From NCBI RefSeq assembly GCF_023276375.1, contig NZ_JALLPK010000001.1:1426001-1490000 (forward strand): 64,000 nucleotides of DNA. The letters run 5' to 3'. A program made the translations under genes and the position numbers. The first letter of the stretch is position 1. Every line of letters starts with the position of its first letter. Positions 42,534-51,411 of this stretch are shown piece after piece. The stretch comes from Halocatena marina. Its GTDB lineage: Archaea; Halobacteriota; Halobacteria; Halobacteriales; Haloarculaceae. The notes below the pieces were generated by a model. It saw only the letters and a program-made list of their open reading frames with translations, searched no databases and had not been told where the DNA came from.

Positions 42534-42731
42534 TCACTTATTTTCTAGCATCTCCACCTCTGCGCGAGGGGCGCTCTTCTTGACACTTTCGATCCCGCGC
42601 TTGACCCCTTGTTTTGATTGGTATCCTTCGCCACTATCGGCGATTATTTTGCCATTAGAGGCTACGAGACGCCAGCGCCACTCAGCTGCGTTGTCCTGGA
42701 ACACTTCGAACGTTGGCTTTCGCGCATTCAC
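42534..42731 (-). CDS. YegP/DUF1508-like small protein (HVO_2922 type)
   Basis: 65 residues from a GTG start. It is a single YegP repeat: FEVFQDNAAEWRWRLVASNGKIIADSGEGY, then SKQGVKRGIESVKKSAPRAEVEM. Haloarchaea have short one-domain forms of this protein; the function is unknown, with possible links to stress. The start is supported by a TATA-like element 27 bases upstream, so the transcript is probably leaderless with GTG at or near its 5' end. Confidence 0.88.
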   Translation of the reverse strand: MNARKPTFEVFQDNAAEWRWRLVASNGKIIADSGEGYQSKQGVKRGIESVKKSAPRAEVEMLENK

Positions 42732-42752
42732 AATACGCTATTTCTGATTCGA

Positions 42753-42763
42753 GCATTAATAAC
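42753..42763 (-). promoter_or_regulatory. TATA-like element of the YegP-like gene
   Basis: Minus-strand GTTATTAATGC centred near 42758, 27 bases before the GTG at 42731. Confidence 0.45.
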
Positions 42764-42930
42764 TGACTCAGTCCGATAAACAACTACATATATTTGATAA
42801 GAACTATTCTGAGATCATCTGTGTTGTTTGCTATGAGGTCACGACCCCGTGGAGAATTGGCTATATCGAATCATCCATCCATAATGGGCAACTCTGATGG
42901 GTGGGTGAACGGTATGACAGAGCTTGGGTA

Positions 42931-43428
42931 TTACTCACTCTGGATTGCAAGACCGCGGCGACGCTCAGAGCGTTCTTCCAATGCGGTATCGCGAAGCGCT
43001 TTCTCTGCTGCTGTTGGACAGTGAATCGCTGGAACAGGCGCTGGACTTTCATCGCTATCTAAGGCGACGAAATTGAAAAATGAACTCGCTGTTTCATTTA
43101 TTTCACCGTTTGACGGGCGTTCAGCGTGAACATCAACCTTGACGTCCATGCTCGTTCGACCAGTATCGAATACGTATCCCGTGATAACAACAACGTCACC
43201 GAGTTCAATTGGAGCAATGAAGTCAACGTGGTCCATCGCAGCCGTGACCACTTGCCGACGGGAATATCGCCGCGCAGCAATCGCCCCACAGATATCCATC
43301 CAGTGCAGAATGGCGCCGCCGAGGGCTCGTCCGAGATTGTTCGTGTGATTCGGCATCAATATCTCACTCATTTCGGTATAGGAATCCTGGAGTGTCGTCG
43401 ACCCTTCCAAAGCGTGTTGATTTTGCAT
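42931..43428 (-). CDS. Hotdog-fold acyl-CoA thioesterase (YciA/BFIT-like)
   Basis: 165 residues from MQNQHALEG. Hotdog core with MPNHTNNLGRALGGAILHWMDICGA (the N-x-x-G-x-x-FGG-like motif with catalytic Asp) and TAAMDHVDFIAPIELGDVVVITG. Members hydrolyse acyl-CoA in the cytoplasm, often acetyl- or medium-chain-CoA. The C-terminal tail (AALRD...ERSERRRGLAIQSE) is a common haloarchaeal extension. A TATA-like GTGTTTAGTA near 43455 lies 27 bases upstream of the ATG. No operon partner. Confidence 0.88.
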   Translation of the reverse strand: MQNQHALEGSTTLQDSYTEMSEILMPNHTNNLGRALGGAILHWMDICGAIAARRYSRRQVVTAAMDHVDFIAPIELGDVVVITGYVFDTGRTSMDVKVDVHAERPSNGEINETASSFFNFVALDSDESPAPVPAIHCPTAAEKALRDTALEERSERRRGLAIQSE

Positions 43429-43604
43429 AGATAGTTCTTCGGAAACCAACTACTAAACACTATCACATTTGATCTAATGCAAATGAGGTTGTCTATCGTT
43501 GGTTATCTCTCTACAAAATTTTCGAGTCGACTAGTACGATGTGTATTTCGGAGTAAGGAGTGTACAGATACAACAATAATTCAACATTTGGAGAGGGATT
43601 GATG

Positions 43605-43976
43605 CTACTCAGCAGAGGTATCCTCTCGAACAGGTTCAGCCACAGTGATCCGACCAGCACTCGTCACTGTCACGCGGAATCCGCGATAGCAAAACTGCAC
43701 TTGTCCGTCACAGTCGCGGGTGGATTCTCCGACCGAATGCCCGAAGAACAACTCCTCAAGCGCGAAGATGTCAACGACTTCGAACAATGGTGAGGTAGTG
43801 ATGGTCGTGACTGAGGTGTCCTCGGCGTCGGCAACAGCTGCGGTAATCTCGGTCGAGAGATCACCCTCTTCATTGTGGTCGTACAAGCAGTGTGTAATGG
43901 ACCGCCATTCTAACACCTCTGCGTCGTTGATTGAATGACAACTATTGACACACTCGTCAGTGGAAATGTTACTCAT
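43605..43976 (-). CDS. HalOD1 output-domain protein
   Basis: 123 residues from MSNISTDEC. The HalOD1 domain (haloarchaeal output domain found in many signalling proteins) covers most of it: DLSTEITAAVADAEDTSVTTI, SPLFEVVDIFALEELFFG, VQFCYRGFRVTVTSAGRITV. It is stand-alone, with no sensor domain attached; its role is likely in signal output, but the mechanism is unknown. The longer frame to 44054 is basic and unsupported. Confidence 0.8.
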   Translation of the reverse strand: MSNISTDECVNSCHSINDAEVLEWRSITHCLYDHNEEGDLSTEITAAVADAEDTSVTTITTSPLFEVVDIFALEELFFGHSVGESTRDCDGQVQFCYRGFRVTVTSAGRITVAEPVREDTSAE

Positions 43977-44483
43977 TATTGACCAATATGTATGTTGTCT
44001 GATATTGCTACGATGATGAGACGAAGACGCTATCAATATCGTGGCCAGTCTCATCTGCGTGATCGATCATCATCGCGTTTCGGTCTGTCACTATATCGTC
44101 CCGAACGGTCCAGTCACACTCTAAGCAGTAGCTTTTCACTGTACAATTCACGTTGGACGTACTGTCTTGACGCCTAAAAGTGTGACGTGATTATCTAGAC
44201 GTATATCGAGGATTGAGTGACGAGAGGATCTCTGTTCCGTTCATCCTTCGACAGCAAGAGGAAATAAGCAGACTGGCTGCTTGTCTCCTTAACGGATCCG
44301 AAATTACTGTTATGAATACTGGTAGTTGCTCGAATACAGCGTTGATCAATCACTAAATCACCTCTCTGATAATACTATCACCATCGGTCGACGGCCTGTT
44401 TTTACGACCAAGAACAGACGACACAGGAGGTCTTTTGAAGATTCTTTCGATGCTTTCAACAGCGCAGTTTGTGTGTGGTGCGT
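43977..44483. other. Intergenic region, nothing recognised
   Basis: About 500 bases between the HalOD1 gene and the acetyltransferase, with no gene or clear repeat seen. Confidence 0.35.
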
Positions 44484-45032
44484 ATGCCCGGTGCTACTTT
44501 CCTCTGTGGTGACCGCGTCGCGCTCCGAACTATCGAAGATGAGGATATTGAACTGCTTCAACGAGCACGGAATGATCCAGCGCTTCGTCGTGGACTCCCG
44601 TTTCGATATCCACAGAATCGGGCGAGTGTCGAGACATTTATCGAGGAGACGATTGCAGACGACGATAACGACCGTCTATCGCTTCTCATCTGTGTCGATG
44701 GAGAACCAGTCGGATCAGTGAGCTTGTTCAATATCCTTCCACCGGCAAGCGGAACTCTTGCCTACTGGCTGCTCCCGGACTATCGGGGTGACGGTTACGC
44801 AACCGAGAGTGCAGGACTCATCGTGGACTATGCATTCAAAACGCTTGGACTGCATCGTATCCTTGCTTGGACAATTGATTATAACGAAGCATCACAGTCA
44901 CTGCTCCGACGTCTTGATTTTTCTCACGAGGGGACCTACCGTGAGCACGTCTTTCGAAACGGAGACTTTCATGACACAGAGCATTATGGGCTCCTTGTCT
45001 CTGAATGGTCTGGATATGACAACATAGATTGA
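44484..45032 (+). CDS. GNAT N-acetyltransferase (RimJ/RimL type)
   Basis: 182 residues from MPGATFLCG (a TTG five codons upstream is less likely). RimJ/RimL layout: DRVALRTIEDEDIELLQRARNDP at the start, LLICVDGEPVGSVSLFNI, the acetyl-CoA P-loop YWLLPDYRGDGYATESAGL, and HRILAWTIDYNEASQSLLRRLDF. Enzymes of this group acetylate the N-terminus of ribosomal proteins or small amines. Isolated, with no operon context. Substrate unknown. Confidence 0.88.
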   Translation: MPGATFLCGDRVALRTIEDEDIELLQRARNDPALRRGLPFRYPQNRASVETFIEETIADDDNDRLSLLICVDGEPVGSVSLFNILPPASGTLAYWLLPDYRGDGYATESAGLIVDYAFKTLGLHRILAWTIDYNEASQSLLRRLDFSHEGTYREHVFRNGDFHDTEHYGLLVSEWSGYDNID

Positions 45033-45454
45033 TTGAATATTATATTAAGAATCTATCCTAATCCATCGTGCCCTGATTGATATGTCAATTCCCCATGGAG
45101 AATGGTTGAACGACGAGGGGGTCTTTCTATAGTTTACTCACCGATGGTCTGTGCTACATCTGACTAGAATCATCATCCAGCGAGAGATCCAAGGCACCAG
45201 TACATTCGGTCCTCACTAGCTTAGCGTTTGAATCCGAAAAGTCAGTATTTCGAGCTTCGATACTAGAAGAATAAATATCGGCACAGATACTCTACCGTGT
45301 TAGTGATAGCTATTAGCTATATTTTGAATTCTGCCTCTTTCATGATAAAATCGAATGGCCGCGTACATCGTTTCTGAGCGGAGAAGAATCACTGTTGTTT
45401 GGCATATATTTTTGGAGGACAACTAATTTGGAGATTCACAGATCTCGTATAAGC
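45033..45454. other. AT-rich intergenic region, nothing recognised
   Basis: About 420 bases with no supported gene, next to a frameshifted gene. It may be a decaying region. Confidence 0.35.
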
Positions 45455-45815
45455 TTAGGAAAAAACGACCAAAACCGTCCTAACGGCTATTCCAACAGAA
45501 AATACGACGGTTACAGCTGTCGCTATCCACAGTATTCGCTTGCTTTCGATCCATCCGCCGTCAAAGGCCGTTCGCCCCTGAAATAGATTCACACCGATTC
45601 CTATGAGTAGCCAACCACCTCCACCAAGAACGTATATCGGCGAGGAAATTGTGAATTGGCGAAGAGGACGACATAAGACTCATTCCTAACAGCACGTGAC
45701 TCGCTCCGATCAACATTGTAATGAGGCCATGGAGCTGCTGCAGTCCAATGAAATCACGAAAATTCCGGTCACTGATAGTGAAGATGTCGGAGACAGACAA
45801 TCTATTTCGACTCAT
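45455..45815 (-). pseudogene. Small four-helix membrane protein gene with a frameshift
   Basis: The frame from the ATG at 45815 reads MSRNRLSVSDIF, then hydrophobic GLITMLIGASHVLLGMSLM. Near 45646 (in or by an AAA run) it loses sense and enters RSWWRWLATHRNRC. In the next frame the protein continues as SPIYVLGGGGWLLIGIGVNL, an intracellular loop QGRTAFDGGWIESKR, and helices ILWIATAVTVVFSVGIAVRTVLVVFS to a stop at 45455-45457. Restored, this would be a ~120-residue four-helix protein. A one-base indel, real or from assembly, explains it. Family not recognised. Confidence 0.7.
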
Positions 45816-45999
45816 ATATTTACCACATGTCTTCCTGTAAATATATTTTAGCCGTGGATAGATTGCCTTCCATGAGTAAGTAGCACGGAGTTTCGTACTG
45901 AACGTCAGTGTGATCAGCGTGTTCGTTCTCTCAATATCTCTCCCCAGCAGTCCGCCCAGATTTCTACATTTCGATAGCAATCCTCCGGCTCTCACAACA

Positions 46000-46009
46000 T
46001 ATTTAAAAT
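46000..46009 (+). promoter_or_regulatory. TATA box of the VanZ-like gene
   Basis: TATTTAAAAT centred near 46004, 29 bases before the proposed TTG start at 46033. Confidence 0.45.
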
Positions 46010-46032
46010 TCCAACGACGCATTTCAATAACG

Positions 46033-46494
46033 TTGTCTATCCATCTACCTCTCGCTTCTGACAGAGTTCGGTATGGGTTGGTCCTGTTTGTCGCAACCAG
46101 TATCACCATCTCGTCCGTCATTAGTAGTCCTGAGACGACGATGGGCCACGCTGACTTCTGTACGCAGTCCGGTGTTATCTGTTTCGAATACGGACCATTC
46201 GGGATAATCAAGGCCGATAAGTGGGGACACGGTACTGCATACGCGATACTCACAGCGACGCTTGCCTACGCATTCGTCGATCCCGTTCGCGGCAACCGAC
46301 ACCGTCGGCTCACTCTCTCAGTCTGTTTTGCCATCGTATTCGGCATCTGTCTCGAATTCGCTCAATGGCCGATTCCGGATCGATCAATGAGTGAGCTCGA
46401 TGCTATCGCAAACGCAATCGGCGCATTTTTGATGGCCATCCTCTGGTGGAAACTCCGGGCCGCTAAACCCGACAATGATGAAGCATTGAGTTGA
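46033..46494 (+). CDS. VanZ-like membrane protein
   Basis: 153 residues from a proposed TTG start. VanZ-type layout: helix YGLVLFVATSITISSVIS, the signature DKWGHGTAYAILTATLAYAF with His, then LTLSVCFAIVFGICLEFAQWPIPDRSMSELDAIANAIGAFL, where the E-x-x-Q-x-x-x-P-x-R-x-x-x-x-x-D core is conserved. Function outside vancomycin-resistance clusters is unknown. A longer frame to 45910 contains the TATA box and is rejected. It is convergent with the arylsulfotransferase-like gene, 59 bases apart. Confidence 0.78.
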   Translation: MSIHLPLASDRVRYGLVLFVATSITISSVISSPETTMGHADFCTQSGVICFEYGPFGIIKADKWGHGTAYAILTATLAYAFVDPVRGNRHRRLTLSVCFAIVFGICLEFAQWPIPDRSMSELDAIANAIGAFLMAILWWKLRAAKPDNDEALS

Positions 46495-46553
46495 ATCTCA
46501 CCGATAGCATGTTACTGATAGTCGGATGATCGGTTGATTCTTGTCTCGCAGCG

Positions 46554-48008
46554 TTACTGTTGTGAGGAACTATCTGACTGATCAACGAGTCGGCTACGGA
46601 GGGCTCCAATGATGCGACGACGAGCGAGAACGAGTTCATATCCACCCCAACCGAGACTGATGAGAATACCACAAGAGAGGAGGAAGAAAGCATCGGGACC
46701 CAACCAAATGGGCTGAATCCACGGAGCAACCTTGCTGTATCGATCAAGGGCCGCTGCGGGTATCTCTCCACCAGGGAGCTTCATGACGGTCGCTTCGAGC
46801 CTGTCAGTGAGCTGTGGATCGGCTATCTTCGATTCCACATCACTCCCATTCGTGAGTGCATAACTGCCCGAACTGTTGAGTTCTTGCATCGTCGGACTGG
46901 ATGGTTCATGCCCGTGGACTGGTCGTTCTGCATCGTATGGAAGCCACGGAGCGCTGTACTCCCATACTACGTTTCCTTTCGGTGTGATTTCGAGAACTCG
47001 ATGTTTGAGTGTATCTACAACGAGTGTGTTACCGTTTGGGAGCCGGTCAGCATCACGTGGCCACGAGAGCTGATCGACGCCAACCTCCCACGTCAGATTC
47101 CAATCACAGTTTGGTTTCATATCACCATCAAGTGGGTGGTCTGGATCTCCTCGATCACAGGCATATTCGACAACACGGTCATTCTCACTGTCAGCAACGA
47201 GTATCGTTGGGGTTCCGTTCGGTCCTTGCAGATACGCCGGATTATGTTGCTCATTAAGCACCGAATGATTGTCATCAGAACCTAACTGCATAACGACATC
47301 ATTTGTCGATCTGTTCACAACTATGACTTGATCAAAGTTGCGCGGTGAGATCATATACAGCCCAGGAGAAACGATATCAACATCATTGACATGAGACCAA
47401 TCGGATGCAGAATTGCCGTTATCGGTTGTATTCGGGTAGTGATCTCGAAAGAGCCATTCCCATTCAATTTCATCAGTCGTTCGATTGTAAACGAAGAGGC
47501 GGTCGTTGCTCGTGCTATTCTCAGTATTGCGCATGTTCGCTACGAGCAAATTACCGTCTTCAGTGAGGGTCACATCATGGGTGTCATGCAGCGGGAGTGT
47601 CTCGGACCACTTGACACGGCGCGTTTCCTGATCGACCCGAAGAACGCGCGTCTGACCGGGATGTGTGCCAACAATGAGTAAGTCACCGTCGGGAAGTGGA
47701 TCCACGTCGTAGAACCACGATACGTCGAGTCGGTTTCCGTCAGCGGACCATTGGAGTGATCCGTTGGGTGCTATTGATAGTTGTCTCGCTGGTTTGTTTG
47801 GGTTCGACGATCCACCAATATTGTATCCCTGGATCGAAATAATAGTGGAATCTGCGGGTTCACGTTCGACCACTGTTGGCTGTACTGATGGTGGAGAGTA
47901 GTTCATGGCCATCGACACAGATGAGAGACAGAGAGTTAGGACCACTAAACCGAGACACAGACGAATGATACCACGACGGCCGACCGGAACCAAAGACCAG
48001 GATGACAT
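46554..48008 (-). CDS. Arylsulfotransferase (ASST)-like beta-propeller membrane protein
   Basis: 484 residues. An N-terminal helix (LCLGLVVLTLCLSSVSMAM) and a C-terminal helix (AFFLLSCGILISLGWGGYEL) bracket a large extracellular propeller. Its blades match the arylsulfotransferase/ASST fold: FYDVDPLPDGDLLIVGT, LPLHDTHDVTLTEDGNLLVANM, DWSHVNDVDIVSPGLYMISPRNFDQV, WPRDADRLPNGNTLVVDT. His-containing turns (HDTHD, WSHVND) resemble active-site strands. Haloarchaeal members are annotated as ASST-like with unknown substrates; transfer of sulfate to surface phenols or glycans is inference. The last ~30 residues are cytoplasmic. Confidence 0.85.
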   Translation of the reverse strand: MSSWSLVPVGRRGIIRLCLGLVVLTLCLSSVSMAMNYSPPSVQPTVVEREPADSTIISIQGYNIGGSSNPNKPARQLSIAPNGSLQWSADGNRLDVSWFYDVDPLPDGDLLIVGTHPGQTRVLRVDQETRRVKWSETLPLHDTHDVTLTEDGNLLVANMRNTENSTSNDRLFVYNRTTDEIEWEWLFRDHYPNTTDNGNSASDWSHVNDVDIVSPGLYMISPRNFDQVIVVNRSTNDVVMQLGSDDNHSVLNEQHNPAYLQGPNGTPTILVADSENDRVVEYACDRGDPDHPLDGDMKPNCDWNLTWEVGVDQLSWPRDADRLPNGNTLVVDTLKHRVLEITPKGNVVWEYSAPWLPYDAERPVHGHEPSSPTMQELNSSGSYALTNGSDVESKIADPQLTDRLEATVMKLPGGEIPAAALDRYSKVAPWIQPIWLGPDAFFLLSCGILISLGWGGYELVLARRRIIGALRSRLVDQSDSSSQQ

Positions 48009-48491
48009 CTAATACATCATTAGAGAATCACCACTAATCAGTTGTGATATCATCAGCAGAGCTTGTGAGGTAGTAAATCTGTGGCTGGGAAACTTGTACA
48101 TACAAGTTTCTGAACGGCACACTGGTGGTAAAGAGGAGTTTGGCGCTGTTGCAGGTAATCAGCACAGTGCAGACGTTCATCTCACTTCTCGAAGGGAATC
48201 AGTCCATTGGCTTGGACGCCGAGAACGGGAACAGAAATGGGAGTGAATGATATCATCCCCACACATAATGCTGAGACGCTCTTTCTGGCACGGGCCATGA
48301 GAAAGACGCCTCCAAAATGGGGACTGACTAGTGAATATCAATTTGATGATATAACCCATATAGCAGTCCAACGGATCGTTTGGTGATTGAATTCTTCGAA
48401 CGTACTGGGAGTGATCGACGGGTCGATACCGAAATGACACGGTGGCCGAAGATTTATGCTCGTTGCCAGTCCGAATTGGACAACGCCTTCC
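48009..48491. other. Intergenic region upstream of the ABC exporter
   Basis: No gene recognised. A TATA-like GATTTATGC at about 48450-48458 could serve the exporter operon with a short leader. Confidence 0.35.
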
Positions 48492-49403
48492 ATGTCAGCA
48501 ATCAAAATAAACAACCTGACCAAACGATACGGAGACGTAACTGCCGTAAGTAATCTATCACTGTCTGTTGGCTCTGGTGAGATATTCGGATTTCTCGGTC
48601 CCAACGGCGCTGGAAAATCAACAACGATCAATATGATGCTCGATTTTACGACGCCAACCAGTGGATCGGTGCACGTCTTCGGTCACGACGCTCACCGGAG
48701 ATCCACCGATATTCGCCGTCGGGCCGGTCTTCTCCTCGAAGGGTACGGTGTATACCCACGGCTTACTGGCCGTGAACACGTTGAACACGCGATTGAAACG
48801 AAGAATGCAGACGACGATCCCGACGAGTTGCTCGCACGGATCGGAATGACCGACGTTGCTGACCGCCGCGCTGGCAGCTACTCGAAAGGGATGTGCCAGC
48901 GAATGGCCATCGCTGTTGCACTCGTCGGTTCACCAGAGCTGCTTGTCCTTGATGAACCATCGACTGGTCTCGATCCCAACGGTGCTCGACGACTCCGCGA
49001 TCTCGTCATTGCTGAAGCTGAACGCGGTGCGACCGTCTTTTTCTCCAGTCACATCCTCGAACAAGTTGAAGCGGTTGCCGATCGTATAGCGATACTTTTA
49101 GACGGGAAGCTCACAGCGACTGGCAGCGTTGCAGATCTCAGAACGAATCTCGAACGGGGCACCACCATCGAACTCGATGTGATGGGCGTAACTGACGGAC
49201 TACTTGATGGACTCCGGACGCTCGGCTGTGTGCATGATGTGGCAGTTCACAACGACACCGTCACGGTTGCGTGCGACAACACCGGAGAGGCAAAGCTCCG
49301 CGTATTGAACGTGGCGGCTAACACTGGGACCTTCCATGACTTCACAGTCCGAGAAACAGGGCTTGGTGACGTGTTCTCGCGCTACACGGAGGACCGACAG
49401 TGA
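48492..49403 (+). CDS. ABC-2 exporter ATP-binding protein (CcmA/NatA type)
   Basis: 303 residues from MSAIKINNLTK. Walker A GPNGAGKST, Q-loop GLLLEGYGVYPRLTGREHV, signature SYSKGMCQRMAIA, Walker B LLVLDEPSTGLD, and FFSSHILEQVEAVADRI with the switch His. The C-terminal ~80 residues form the DUF4162-type extension (TIELDVMGVTDGLLDGLRTLG). It couples to the permease gene by a GTGA overlap. The exported substrate is unknown; such pairs move drugs, lipids, ions or antibiotics. Confidence 0.92.
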   Translation: MSAIKINNLTKRYGDVTAVSNLSLSVGSGEIFGFLGPNGAGKSTTINMMLDFTTPTSGSVHVFGHDAHRRSTDIRRRAGLLLEGYGVYPRLTGREHVEHAIETKNADDDPDELLARIGMTDVADRRAGSYSKGMCQRMAIAVALVGSPELLVLDEPSTGLDPNGARRLRDLVIAEAERGATVFFSSHILEQVEAVADRIAILLDGKLTATGSVADLRTNLERGTTIELDVMGVTDGLLDGLRTLGCVHDVAVHNDTVTVACDNTGEAKLRVLNVAANTGTFHDFTVRETGLGDVFSRYTEDRQ

Positions 49404-50386
49404 GCCGTTGTGATGTGTTCCGACGAGATCTTCGGAGCGTCTATCGTTCACGGACTGGAACAGCAGTTGCGGCTATTCTCGCATTGAGCACAGTCATCGC
49501 AGTTGGGCTGTTCTCTCTTGCGAGTGATGCTCTTGCGGTTGCAGCCGTTGGCGGGCTTCTCACCGTTGCTGTCCTTCTCACCCTCGTGTTTATCGGAAGT
49601 CCTCGATCAATTGCGGGTGCTGTCATTGTGTTTACAGTGCTTGCTGTTGGCCTAACATTCGCCGTTGCAGATCCAGCCCCTTATACTCTCGATCGCCCGT
49701 CAATGCGATTTGCCGTCCTTAGCGTTGGGAGCGCGCTATCGTTTCTCATTCCGCTTGTCGGACTCATCGGGAGCTATGCCGCACTCGTCGGAGAACGCGA
49801 GACGGGTAGCGTCCGCTTTCTTCTTGGTCTCCCCAATTCCCGGTCGGATGCCTACATTGGGAAGTTTCTCAGTCGCGCGACAGTCGTGATTGTCCCACTC
49901 GTCACCGGACTTGTACTCACTGGCTTGATCGTCGAGCTAACATTCCAGAACGGCTCATTCCTCGGAACCCTTGGTCTTACAATCGTTTCTATCTTGTACG
50001 CGCTGTTGTTTGTCGGCATCGGACTCTCCGCGTCGGCGTATGCTGACAGCTCAAATCGTGCGGTTGCGATCGCTATTGCAGCCTTCGTTACGTTCCGTGT
50101 TGGATGGACTGCACTCCGATGGCTCGGCATCGAACACACGCCACACCGTGGTTCCTATCCAGAGTGGTTCTTTTGGTTTGGGCGAATCAATCCAATCAAC
50201 GCCTACATCAAGCTCACGACATTGTTCGCGGAGTTCGAGTACGGTCACCCGCTCATCGTGACGTCTACGAATACGGCAAACACACTCGTGACGTCTCATG
50301 CGTTCGCGGCGCTTGTCCTCTGCGTATGGACTGCTCTCGCGCCGATTACTGGTCTGTTGTACTTCCGCGATCGTGATATTATCTGA
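49400..50386 (+). CDS. ABC-2 exporter permease
   Basis: 328 residues from a GTG overlapping the ATPase stop (GTGA). About eight hydrophobic segments, starting with VFRRDLRSVYRSRTGTAVAAILALSTVIA. The family hallmark GERETGSVRFLLGLPNSRSDAYIGKFLSRA sits in the cytoplasmic loop. Unusually for ABC-2 permeases, helices fill the N-terminal half before this motif. Together with the ATPase it forms a two-gene exporter. It ends in FRDRDII, a common halobacterial ending. Confidence 0.9.
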   Translation: MSRCDVFRRDLRSVYRSRTGTAVAAILALSTVIAVGLFSLASDALAVAAVGGLLTVAVLLTLVFIGSPRSIAGAVIVFTVLAVGLTFAVADPAPYTLDRPSMRFAVLSVGSALSFLIPLVGLIGSYAALVGERETGSVRFLLGLPNSRSDAYIGKFLSRATVVIVPLVTGLVLTGLIVELTFQNGSFLGTLGLTIVSILYALLFVGIGLSASAYADSSNRAVAIAIAAFVTFRVGWTALRWLGIEHTPHRGSYPEWFFWFGRINPINAYIKLTTLFAEFEYGHPLIVTSTNTANTLVTSHAFAALVLCVWTALAPITGLLYFRDRDII

Positions 50387-50656
50387 TCAAACGATCCACT
50401 CCATTCTCCAAAAGAAATCGCCACGCCGAGAGTGGTTCCATGATTATATGGTGTAGCATTATCCATTACGATAATAACGCTGTAATGACGAACTGGAGAG
50501 AGAGTCCCCATCTGACTACGACATAGTCATCAGATAATGTGACATATTTTTTAATTGTGGACAGAAAACTTATTATGTAGATATACAATCAAAGACTCAA
50601 GTTATGGGTATTAAGCGACAATTCACGCACTATCACATCTGTTATAGAAGGCACAC

Positions 50657-50848
50657 ATGTCGATAGAGAGTTATTACACTGTTGTTTTTCCAGAGGAATC
50701 ACACGTAAAAACGTACGCGGAACGGGCAGCTACAGACAAAGCGGGGCTCGAATCTAACACGGCGATCGCAAGTCCACTAGCTGATCTGACGATGGTTGAA
50801 ACAGGGGCGATGAAACCTAGAGCAGTAATCTCACGTGGGGGACGTTGA
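50657..50848 (+). CDS. Small hypothetical protein coupled to a DUF7344-like gene
   Basis: 63 codons from MSIESYYTVVFPEE; not recognised. Its TGA (50846-50848) overlaps the ATG of the next gene by one base, so translation may be coupled. No cysteine pair or membrane helix is seen. It could be a short leader or regulator. No clear TATA box is at the expected spacing, which lowers confidence. Confidence 0.35.
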   Translation: MSIESYYTVVFPEESHVKTYAERAATDKAGLESNTAIASPLADLTMVETGAMKPRAVISRGGR

Positions 50849-51411
50849 TGAAAGTCACCAAGCGAACATCGATAGCGGAGGCACGACGAACGGCTCGACT
50901 CACGAAATACGAAATTCACGACGTATTGCGAAACAAACGACGGACGTGGGTACTCGAACAGCTCCAGCAGTCGCAAAAACCGATATCATTGCGGGAGTTG
51001 TCCGAACAGGTGGCGGCACTGGAAACTGGCGAGACGCCGCCCCCACGGAATATCAGAGAAAGCGTCTATAACTCCTTACACCAAACCCATTTGCCGAAGC
51101 TCGATGATTTAGGAATTGTTGAGTATCAGACCGACCGGAAGGTAGTTACGCAAGCCGATGGCTTCCGGCAGGTCACTCTCTATATGGAAGTCGTATCAGC
51201 CGATGATGTGACGTGGGCTACCTATTATCTAACGATTGGAGTTGTGGCGTTGGTGGTAACGACGCTCTCAAGCGTTGAGCTCCCGGTGTTCGCCGAGCTT
51301 TCTGTGACTCTCTGGGCAATGTTGTTTTTTGTTCTGTTCGTTCTCTCTGCATTGTATCAACGAGTCACACACAAGTCGGTCCATCTGGATCTGTTCCACT
51401 CCTTGAAGTAA
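50848..51411 (+). CDS. DUF7344-like winged-helix protein with C-terminal membrane helices
   Basis: 187 residues. The N-terminal ~110 residues form a haloarchaeal winged helix (YEIHDVLRNKRRTWVLEQLQ, ISLRELSEQVAALETGE, PPRNIRESVYNSLHQTHLPKLDDLGIVEY). This is the DUF7344 pattern, with the typical conserved R-N-x-R-R and H-x-H-L-P-x-L motifs. Two C-terminal helices follow (TWATYYLTIGVVALVVTTL and LSVTLWAMLFFVLFVLSALY). It is likely a membrane-tethered transcription regulator; the targets are unknown. Confidence 0.75.
   Translation: MKVTKRTSIAEARRTARLTKYEIHDVLRNKRRTWVLEQLQQSQKPISLRELSEQVAALETGETPPPRNIRESVYNSLHQTHLPKLDDLGIVEYQTDRKVVTQADGFRQVTLYMEVVSADDVTWATYYLTIGVVALVVTTLSSVELPVFAELSVTLWAMLFFVLFVLSALYQRVTHKSVHLDLFHSLK

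Noticed and set aside
45910..46032. N-terminal extension of the VanZ-like protein
   Set aside because: It would include the TATA box at 46000-46009 and reads as a low-quality sequence.
48338..48631. 97-codon minus-strand frame opposite the exporter ATPase start
   Set aside because: Antisense to the Walker A region; no domain.
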